This document shows, piece after piece, positions 1-5,468 of a stretch of DNA of 10,964 nucleotides. Position 1 is the first letter of the stretch; each line of letters begins with the position of its first letter. Under the pieces are notes generated by a model. That model was not told where the DNA came from. It did no database searches and saw only the letters and a list, made by a program, of their open reading frames with translations. The position numbers and the translations under genes were made by a program. Location: contig JASCIV010000467.1 of assembly GCA_030374735.1 (NCBI GenBank), positions 8,198-19,161 on the forward strand, written 5' to 3'. This stretch comes from Gracilaria caudata (taxonomy: Eukaryota; Rhodophyta; Florideophyceae; Gracilariales; Gracilariaceae).

Positions 1-336
1 GAAAACGCTAACGAAAACGCCGCTCTCCCCCCCCCCCCCCCCCCCCCCCTACTCGAGATTGTCGTGTTCTGAACTGAATTTCAAAGGGTTTGAATGCTCA
101 CAAAACTTGCGGGGAATCCTTGCGCAACGATGTGTATTCTGCATGGACAGAAGCACGCGGTTTTCTCCATTTGCTGGGCCAAATCGCAAAGAAGTCCTTT
201 GGGCAACTGCACATTGGGCAGGCCCCACGTCCATGGTCTCGACACAGAAGGTATTGATTGCCAAATGGGTTTCGAAGTAACCGCAAAGAACGGGACTCAT
301 ACCCAGAGTACGCGTATTATGCGGGATGTCAATCTG
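1..336. other. Left-edge noncoding stretch, 3' flank of the mutarotase gene
   Basis: I recognise no gene here. It begins with a short direct repeat (GAAAACGC at 1-8 and again at 13-20), followed by 23 C residues. Several frames happen to be open. One plus-strand frame is open from base 2 to the stop ending at 280, so the tail of a plus-strand gene entering from the left cannot be excluded. Its translation shows no domain I recognise. The mutarotase gene ends at 337 on the minus strand, so its 3' untranslated region must run leftward into this stretch. I see no canonical AATAAA on the minus strand. Confidence 0.4.
27..49. repeat. Homopolymer run of 23 C
   Basis: Bases 27-49 are uninterrupted C, preceded by GCTCT and followed by TACTCGAG. 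Its exact length is prone to sequencing and assembly error. In the two plus-strand frames that are open across it, it would encode a run of seven prolines. Confidence 0.95.
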
Positions 337-1428
337 CTACTCCAACAAACTCAACTTGTACGAAATGCGCTGAGTTCTCGTTCCATTGGGCTTCAGTAGC
401 ACACATGGAAAGCGGTCGTGATTGGAAGCGTCAATAAAGTTACTTGGTTCAATGGCTATACTTCCGTGCTTTGCAAATTTCTCTTTTCCTGATCCATTGA
501 ATGCGTTCGCTGTATAAACCTGAAATCCACGCTGATTGCTCTGCACCTCCATCTTCACCCCTTTGCGGGGACTCTGTTTTGGGAGCACCAATGTAACGAG
601 CGTTTGCAGAGCTTCGTCCTCGTTCCCAGTAGATCGGGCAATTAAAAAATTGTCGTATCCTACAACCTGTGATGAGCCATCATCTATGGCCCGCTCCTGC
701 GTAAAATCAAAGCGCGTGCCCTTCGCGGAAGAGATGACTCCGGTTGGAACATTGTCGTCGTCAAGGACGAGATATTGTTCACAAGCACTCGCTTGCATGC
801 GGTACGAGAGCACAGAATCTGCTACCGTTCCACCTTTACCGCTGAGATCAAAATAGGGATGTAGCGTCAAATTGCTCACTGTTGGATGGTTGCTGATATT
901 CTTCGTGGTGAGCGTTGCCTCAAGCTGTACGTCGTCCTTGAGTTCATATCGAACACTAACTTCAACGATCCCCGGGTATCCTTGATCGCCATCCGCAGAT
1001 ATCAAGTATAATTCGACCATGCTTTCAGTTTGACTTCGCACAGCGAACAACCTTTTATCCCAAGAGTGAGATCCGCCGTGAATATGGTGACGTCCCTGAT
1101 CGTTCAACTCCAAGTGCGCGCGGGAGTCGATTTGTGGGTACCTAGTAAGTTTTCCATTTCGTGTGCGGTTGGCGACTCGCCCAATCACAACATTAATAAA
1201 CGCCCAGTCATCTTCAACGGCCGATAGGTCGTTTGGCGTAATGAGCAAGTTGGGTCCTGTCGAGAAACGCAGATCTAACAATCGGGCGCCCCGCGTAAGA
1301 ACCGACGCTTCGGCTCCACTATTTGAGCGAAGATGGATGGTGTTAACAAAGTCGCCGTTCGTCGTAGTGCCTTCTATGTGCGTTGTTCTGTACTCGATTT
1401 GGTTGGATCCGAGCTGCGTGCCCCCCAT
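337..1428 (-). CDS. Aldose 1-epimerase (galactose mutarotase), GALM-type
   Basis: The 363-residue product matches the galactose mutarotase family, which interconverts the alpha and beta anomers of aldohexoses, for example feeding the Leloir galactose pathway. Visible motifs in order are GRVANR (83-88), HIHGG (115-119) with the probable substrate-binding His117, DGDQGYPG (146-153), NLTLHPYFDL (186-195) with the probable catalytic-acid His190, GYDNF (257-261), GFQVYT (301-306), and IEPSNF (326-331) with Glu327 as the probable catalytic base. The end carries FPCVLLKPNG (340-349), equivalent to the family FPs-x-LrPGe segment. The length is slightly above the usual ~340 residues. No signal peptide or membrane segment is visible, so it is probably cytosolic. 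The start at 1428 is the first in-frame ATG of the open frame, with G at -3 and +4. The frame extends 12 codons further upstream only through non-ATG codons. The family NxTNHsYFNL block reads NLTLHPYFDL here, a mild deviation. It is divergent with the ZNHIT2-like gene across 790 bp. Confidence 0.93.
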   Translation of the reverse strand: MGGTQLGSNQIEYRTTHIEGTTTNGDFVNTIHLRSNSGAEASVLTRGARLLDLRFSTGPNLLITPNDLSAVEDDWAFINVVIGRVANRTRNGKLTRYPQIDSRAHLELNDQGRHHIHGGSHSWDKRLFAVRSQTESMVELYLISADGDQGYPGIVEVSVRYELKDDVQLEATLTTKNISNHPTVSNLTLHPYFDLSGKGGTVADSVLSYRMQASACEQYLVLDDDNVPTGVISSAKGTRFDFTQERAIDDGSSQVVGYDNFLIARSTGNEDEALQTLVTLVLPKQSPRKGVKMEVQSNQRGFQVYTANAFNGSGKEKFAKHGSIAIEPSNFIDASNHDRFPCVLLKPNGTRTQRISYKLSLLE

Positions 1429-1570
1429 CACTGAATCTTGCGGCGGCAGGTTTGACCCAAGCAAGTGACAAGCCTGAACTTGATGGCTGAACTAGAGGGC
1501 AGAATTAGCCTTGGCTACGAATGCTAGATACCGTGGTATAGATACAGTTGAGGTCGTAAAACCCCCTAAA

Positions 1571-1619
1571 TACCCTTGTATGCATCATAGAAAGAAGGTA
1601 AAACGCCTGTACAAGGGTA
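1571..1619. repeat. 10-bp perfect inverted repeat (TACCCTTGTA / TACAAGGGTA)
   Basis: TACCCTTGTA at 1571-1580 is matched by its exact reverse complement at 1610-1619, with 29 bases between. It lies about 140-190 bp upstream of the mutarotase start codon. It could be a paired binding site for a dimeric regulator, or a hairpin if transcribed. Confidence 0.8.
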
Positions 1620-1721
1620 CACAGACACGGCGCTTTCGCAGAGATGCAGGAGTAATTCTGCCCTTTGAACCGGGAAGCTTAGCACGTTGACATTAGGCAA
1701 GAATATGATTGGTTAGGTTAG

Positions 1722-1733
1722 CGTCATTTGACG
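1722..1733. promoter_or_regulatory. Palindromic TGACG pair (CGTCA-TT-TGACG)
   Basis: Two TGACG half-sites face each other across two bases. TGACG is the core bound by many bZIP factors of the CREB/ATF/TGA type. Similar cores occur in the two other promoter-like regions of this window. The function is inferred from the motif only. Confidence 0.4.
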
Positions 1734-1846
1734 GAAACAGTTGGTTCTGATTCTGCCAAGTGTTTCTTTTGCTTTTTATGTCTAGCTCAATAGACGTAAT
1801 CACTTTTTATGCACATAATTACATATCCATACTTTCCTCTCGATTT

Positions 1847-1886
1847 CATTGGCTGTCACTTAATCTTGCCACAACCTAAGCCAATG
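1847..1886. promoter_or_regulatory. Two opposed CCAAT boxes
   Basis: CATTGGCT at 1847-1854 and its exact reverse complement AGCCAATG at 1879-1886 form an 8-bp inverted repeat with 24 bases between. Each arm carries a CCAAT pentamer, the core of NF-Y (HAP2/3/5) sites, one on each strand. This suits a bidirectional promoter. A third CCAAT on the minus strand lies at 1708-1712. Confidence 0.5.
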
Positions 1887-1936
1887 AGTGGGGTTCATTA
1901 ATATGTATATGCACAGCTGTACTTTAAAAGGTACAC

Positions 1937-1958
1937 ATTACAAATTGTAATTTACAAT
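1937..1958. repeat. Two overlapping 15-bp AT-rich palindromes
   Basis: Bases 1937-1951 read ATTACAA-A-TTGTAAT and bases 1944-1958 read ATTGTAA-T-TTACAAT. Each is a perfect 7-bp inverted repeat around one central base, and the two share eight bases. The arrangement resembles stacked operator half-sites. AT-rich short palindromes also arise by chance. Confidence 0.6.
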
Positions 1959-2218
1959 ATAGTTGCCTCTAATAGCGTAATACACGTGCCAGCCTGGCAG
2001 GGTGGCGTTGTCGATGGCAGCGCCAGTTTGCTCCACCCACAAACCCTCCGCAGTCCGTGGTGGAGCACAAAGATACCTTCGTTGCAAGCACAAGCTTTGT
2101 TCGTTCGCAAGCTTTCGCCCACAATCAGAGCTGGCCTTTTTGCTTGTGCAATGCGTTCTTCGCAAGATCCCGCACGTCAACCAAGTTTGCTGCTCATCTG
2201 TCTCCATGATGAACAAAA

Positions 2219-3667
2219 ATGAGCTGCTGCGTCCCTCGCTGCCGAAACGACGCCAACTACAAGTGCCCGCGCTGCGATTCCTTTTATTGTTCTGTTCCCT
2301 GCTATCGTGCGCATTCACACTCATGCGTGCAGGCGTTTTCGCGCCAAGCGTCGTCTCAACTGACTGGCATAACCGCCTCAGACACTGAAGTGGCTCGTTT
2401 CAACGCCTTGCTAAATCGCTTGCGACGCGACCCGCACCTACGCCTGTACAGCGAAGATGAGCCTTTTCGCTCTAACTCGAACACCCTCGAACCCGATCAA
2501 AGTTTGAGTAACCGGGAGGACTCTGAATCTGATGCCCAAGAAGATGAAGAGCCTTCTGATTCTCATTCGGGAGGCGAGAATGAGCCACATGTTCTGGAAC
2601 AGCTCATGAACTCTTTGGATGACGAGCAGAAGACTGCCTTCTTTTCGATCTTCAATTCTGCTATGGAACGCGCTCACGGTTCGAGCGTTCTTCCACCCGA
2701 GGGCGCTTCCCAGCAACAGGCGCGCCATCAATCGGTGCACAGCAGATCCCAAGAAGCTACATCCCGGACACACTCCGATATTTCGCGGAACATATCAACT
2801 AACCGCCCAAACGAAGGACCGCATTTCGTGTCGGAACCACAAGATGTTGGAGATGCGCTAGAGGAACTGGTGCACGATATTGAACACTTCGATTTATCAT
2901 ACGAACAAATCCTTTCAAGGCTTCCACAACAACTGGCTCAAAAGTTCCATGATGAACTTAACAACCGCAGTCTACAACAAAGATTGAAGCCATGGCGTCC
3001 ATGGTGGGACTTTTCTCGCCGCGATGACGAAGATGACGAAGAAGTGCCAGAGCCCCCGCAGCTTCCGAAGACAGCAGATTTGCTTGTATCTCCGGATATC
3101 CCGCAACGGAATGCGTCAACCCTTTTGATCAATTCTGTTATCGATGTGCTTCATTCGATTTGCCTGACTCTACGACTCTACGACGGCGATTGCTTTTCCG
3201 ATCCTTTTCATGCCGCGAGGACGATGTGGACACTTTCCTCCGTATTATCTGCAGATGCTCGTTACGTTACCGTGGATCAGGCGTGTCGGGCTTGCTTTGA
3301 AACAACATGTAAGACTCGTGGTAAAGAGATCGCGTATCTGGCACTAGAGGACGTAGTCGCTGTCCTTGGAGGGTGTTCGGACTGGGTAGCGCGGTGCTTG
3401 TTTTACGGGCAAAGTTTGCTACAGGAAAGTCGAAATGAAGTTCGAGTTTCAGGCGGTCGAAAGGCTGTCAAGCAGCGTACGAGAAAGGTCGCTTACATGG
3501 TGGCATGGGCTCTGTGCCAGCAAAGCTCTGTGTTTCGAAACACAGCGAGAGAAGCAAGATCATTCGTTGAAATTGAACGGGGTAGATACGAAGAGCTTCA
3601 GGTGGCCAAAAGAGTAGTAGAGATGGTAAAGGATTGCAAAGAGGTTAAGGTTCCCAACAGGGGATAA
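2219..3667 (+). CDS. HIT-type zinc-finger protein, ZNHIT2-like
   Basis: The 482-residue product begins with a HIT zinc finger: Cys4, Cys8, Cys16, Cys19, Cys24, Cys28, a histidine at 32 or 34, and Cys36, with the typical YKCPRC and YCSxxCYRxH segments. Downstream, residues 229-263 (IL..LP..L...F.......LQQRLKPWRPWW) match the ZNHIT2 region that ends in a PWxPWW motif. The block after residue 300 contains LRLYDGD (318-324), the family L-x-LY-x-GD signature. Human ZNHIT2 links the R2TP/HSP90 co-chaperone to assembly of U5 snRNP and other RNA machinery, so a nuclear or cytosolic assembly role is the likely inference. Residues ~40-225 are a long acidic, Ser/Gln/His-rich and probably disordered linker, making this longer than the ~400-residue human protein. 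The ATG at 2219 has A at -3 and places the zinc finger at the N-terminus, as in the family. It converges on the inositol phosphate kinase gene. Confidence 0.85.
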   Translation: MSCCVPRCRNDANYKCPRCDSFYCSVPCYRAHSHSCVQAFSRQASSQLTGITASDTEVARFNALLNRLRRDPHLRLYSEDEPFRSNSNTLEPDQSLSNREDSESDAQEDEEPSDSHSGGENEPHVLEQLMNSLDDEQKTAFFSIFNSAMERAHGSSVLPPEGASQQQARHQSVHSRSQEATSRTHSDISRNISTNRPNEGPHFVSEPQDVGDALEELVHDIEHFDLSYEQILSRLPQQLAQKFHDELNNRSLQQRLKPWRPWWDFSRRDDEDDEEVPEPPQLPKTADLLVSPDIPQRNASTLLINSVIDVLHSICLTLRLYDGDCFSDPFHAARTMWTLSSVLSADARYVTVDQACRACFETTCKTRGKEIAYLALEDVVAVLGGCSDWVARCLFYGQSLLQESRNEVRVSGGRKAVKQRTRKVAYMVAWALCQQSSVFRNTAREARSFVEIERGRYEELQVAKRVVEMVKDCKEVKVPNRG

Positions 3668-3921
3668 TCTGTGGTGGGTGGGGTTGGGTCAAGGGCAAAG
3701 TTGACATGTTCACAACAACAACAACAAACTACGTACTACGCATGAATGGCTCATTGGTCGACCGCGCTTCCTGATGATGGGTAGCTGCATCAACTTGCGT
3801 ACAGTAGTATAAAAGTGTCACACTTGCGAAGCGTTCTTCTTTGGTATTCTCAGATTGCTGATAATAGATGACCCAGGGTGTTGGCAAACAGAGAAGCAGC
3901 GTCGAGGCGCATGGGATGCGT
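3668..3921. other. Convergent spacer between ZNHIT2-like and inositol phosphate kinase genes
   Basis: Both neighbouring genes end here, so it must hold two 3' untranslated regions and two polyadenylation sites within 254 bp. It opens with a G-rich stretch (about 3671-3688), contains five CAA repeats at 3713-3727, and has a TATAAAAG motif at 3808-3815. I see no clear AATAAA on either strand. Confidence 0.55.
3713..3727. repeat. (CAA)5 microsatellite
   Basis: Five uninterrupted CAA units follow the ZNHIT2-like stop codon by about 45 bases. This is simple sequence and probably part of its 3' untranslated region. Confidence 0.85.
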
Positions 3922-4773
3922 TCAGCTCTCCTTCTCCATGGTGCTTGCGCTGGAACTGGGTGTAACAGATTGGACTTTCTCGGCATCGACTGCTTGCGAA
4001 ACAAGACGGACCATATTCTGCAGACCTTTCAAATATCCGGTGTCGCGAAATCCGGAGGAATGGACAGTGTGGGAAAAGTCTATCATTCTTACGTCGACGC
4101 GAGGATAGTGAGCACTGGATTTGGCGCCCTCATAAATTACCAACAACGAAGAGGAATACAAGTAAAAGCGTCTTTGAAGAGAAAAGTTGTGGCAGATATG
4201 CTGCAAGCGTTCTAACACAAGTTGGGCGCTACGTGTGTCGAAGGTGAAAGCATCGTGAAAGAACCAGCTGATCTCGTGTAACAAATCGTTGGGCTTGAGT
4301 TCTCTTCCATGCCACTTATCGTGTACAACGAATTGACCGTCATCAGAACCGGCATCTGAGGTGCGTTTGAAAGAACGTGTGCCAACAAAACGAACGGCAC
4401 AGGTAGATGTGGTGGTGGCGATGGCGGACGCAATTTGCTTCCTTCGTTTGTCATCAGACGCATCATCATCATAGTGTCGGAAACCTATCTTGACGTCCAT
4501 GACACACGGTTTGACAAAGTGGGAGTTAAGATCCTCCAGTTCAATCCACTTTTCCGAAGGTGACTGTGTGTGTTGCACGCCATAATACATAGGCGTTGCA
4601 TCGCGTAGCCAATGCAGATCAGACGGAAATCGGTCGCTATGAATGGTGCGATAAAAGGCCTCCTCCTTCTCGGACCACGGCTTGAGAATGGAGCCGGGTT
4701 GCGCCTGCCTGATGAGCTGATGGCCTGCAACCTGTATGGAGTAGCTGGAGCCGGGGGGCTGTTGAGGCTGCAT
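3922..4773 (-). CDS. Inositol polyphosphate multikinase / IP3-IP4 kinase (IPMK/IPK2 family)
   Basis: The 283-residue product carries the signatures of the inositol polyphosphate kinase family. These are VAGHQ (15-19), GSILKP (27-32) and E-x-x-FY (38-41) near the N-terminus, the inositol-binding P-x-x-x-D-x-K-x-G motif as PCVMDVKIG (89-97), the SSLL segment (208-211, in YLYSSSLLVIYEG), and the metal/ATP site IDFSHT (231-236, in DVRMIDFSHT). The end has D-x-GYLKGLQN (244-253), matching the family D-x-x-x-x-x-GL-x-N block. IPMK enzymes phosphorylate Ins(1,4,5)P3 and InsP4 toward InsP5 using ATP, in nucleus and cytosol, upstream of InsP6 and inositol pyrophosphates. The length is close to plant IPK2 enzymes. 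The start at 4773 is the only ATG upstream of the conserved region in this frame and has G at -3. The frame continues 77 codons further upstream but only from a GTG, with low-complexity residues. I cannot separate a broad multikinase from a narrower IP3 kinase by sequence alone. Confidence 0.9.
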   Translation of the reverse strand: MQPQQPPGSSYSIQVAGHQLIRQAQPGSILKPWSEKEEAFYRTIHSDRFPSDLHWLRDATPMYYGVQHTQSPSEKWIELEDLNSHFVKPCVMDVKIGFRHYDDDASDDKRRKQIASAIATTTSTCAVRFVGTRSFKRTSDAGSDDGQFVVHDKWHGRELKPNDLLHEISWFFHDAFTFDTRSAQLVLERLQHICHNFSLQRRFYLYSSSLLVIYEGAKSSAHYPRVDVRMIDFSHTVHSSGFRDTGYLKGLQNMVRLVSQAVDAEKVQSVTPSSSASTMEKES

Positions 4774-4886
4774 GGCGACAGCAGCAGCAGAAGAGAGGCG
4801 AAGGAAGGGCGGATGACATGTGGCGGCAATCAGCCGTTGCGGATCGGAGCTCCCCGTATACGAGCCATGTGCATGGATGCAGCGCG

Positions 4887-4894
4887 GCGCCAAA
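4887..4894 (-). promoter_or_regulatory. E2F-type motif (GCGCCAAA = TTTGGCGC)
   Basis: It exactly fits the TTTSSCGC core bound by E2F/DP factors, and lies about 115 bp upstream of the kinase start codon. The same 8-mer recurs at 5183-5190 and at 10680-10687. The role is inferred from the motif alone. Confidence 0.35.
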
Positions 4895-4964
4895 GCGACG
4901 GCTAAGATGCGAAGAGAAGGACGGCAGTGTGGCGCCGAAAGGGGGGCCACGGCGAACGAGAGCA

Positions 4965-4972
4965 GCGTGACG
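4965..4972 (-). promoter_or_regulatory. TGACG-type motif (GCGTGACG)
   Basis: This is the exact reverse complement of CGTCACGC, which occurs twice in the GC-rich region near the right edge (10745-10752 and 10793-10800). The core is of the CREB/ATF bZIP type. A shared regulator is an inference. Confidence 0.35.
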
Positions 4973-5182
4973 ACGCGGTGCAAATGTCTCGCGGCGCGCG
5001 GCACGCACGGCGGGAATTGGGCGGCGGCGCCGCAGTCGTTATCTGGCAGAGGCGGGCGGAGCTCGACGGAGGTCGATGGCTATGGGATCGGGAGGTCGCG
5101 AATCGCACAGCTGTCAGATTGTGCCACGCGGCACACGGCGCACAGCGCGCTGACAAACTGGCGCCAAGCAACGCGCGCAGCT

Positions 5183-5190
5183 GCGCCAAA
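5183..5190 (-). promoter_or_regulatory. Second E2F-type motif (GCGCCAAA)
   Basis: It is identical to 4887-4894 and lies just before two ATG triplets (5192 and 5199) that precede the chosen PWWP start. A near copy, GCGCCAAG, lies at 5161-5168. The function is inferred from the motif. Confidence 0.35.
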
Positions 5191-5468
5191 CATGCAAAAT
5201 GCGCGCGCTTTCGCAGTTGACGCAGCGTACCCTTGTACGAGAGCACCTGCGCCGCGGATCTGCCCGCAGCTTGCGTCGTCGACTAGTACCGTCTGTACCT
5301 TCGCACGTCTCTCCCGACCCTCAGACCCGCTTGAAAGCGCGCCTCGCGTTCTTCCCCCCGTACAAACGCCCGTCTCCTCCTCCCCGCCCGCTCTCGCTTC
5401 CACGCCCACCGTCTCACTCTTTCGCCGCCCAGCCTCTGCCCCGTCTCGCCTCCTTCATCCTTTGCGCA

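Larger units (their letters stand above)
1429..2218. promoter_or_regulatory. Divergent intergenic region between mutarotase and ZNHIT2-like genes
   Basis: This 790-bp spacer separates two genes pointing outward, so both promoters must lie here. It is more AT-rich than the flanking coding sequence. It contains a 10-bp inverted repeat (1571-1619), a reverse CCAAT box (ATTGG, 1708-1712), a palindromic TGACG pair (1722-1733), two opposed CCAAT boxes (1847-1886), a TTTAAAAG tract (1923-1930) flanked by TGTAC and GTACA, and two overlapping 15-bp palindromes (1937-1958). Open frames between about 1938 and 2388 have no recognisable domains. The frame beginning with ATG at 2014 is discussed as an overlapping upstream reading frame. 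Promoter identity is inferred from gene orientation and motifs, not from transcript data. Confidence 0.6.
4774..5468. promoter_or_regulatory. GC-rich divergent promoter between inositol phosphate kinase and PWWP genes
   Basis: The two genes are transcribed outward from this 695-bp CpG-rich spacer. The left part is purine/G-rich on the plus strand (28 G to 15 C in 4921-4980). The right part is strongly C/T-rich (33 C to 9 G in 5341-5400). Each gene would therefore have a pyrimidine-rich leader on its own sense strand, with the crossover between about 5020 and 5220. Visible motifs are GCGCCAAA at 4887-4894 and 5183-5190 (E2F-type), GCGTGACG at 4965-4972, and ATTGG (reverse CCAAT) at 5016-5020. 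No TATA box is evident. Long open frames here have biased composition and no domains, as expected of CpG-rich DNA. Confidence 0.65.

Noticed and set aside
94..399. 101-codon plus-strand open frame with a vaguely WD40-like segment
   Set aside because: Only a loose resemblance in about ten residues; no GH...WD pattern or repeat, and it runs antisense into the mutarotase C-terminus.
1429..1464. 12-codon N-terminal extension of the mutarotase
   Set aside because: It would need a TTG start. The ATG at 1428 gives a normal family length.
4774..5004. 77-codon N-terminal extension of the inositol phosphate kinase
   Set aside because: It would need a GTG start, has no ATG, and its composition looks like translated promoter. 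The conserved part begins just after the ATG at 4773.
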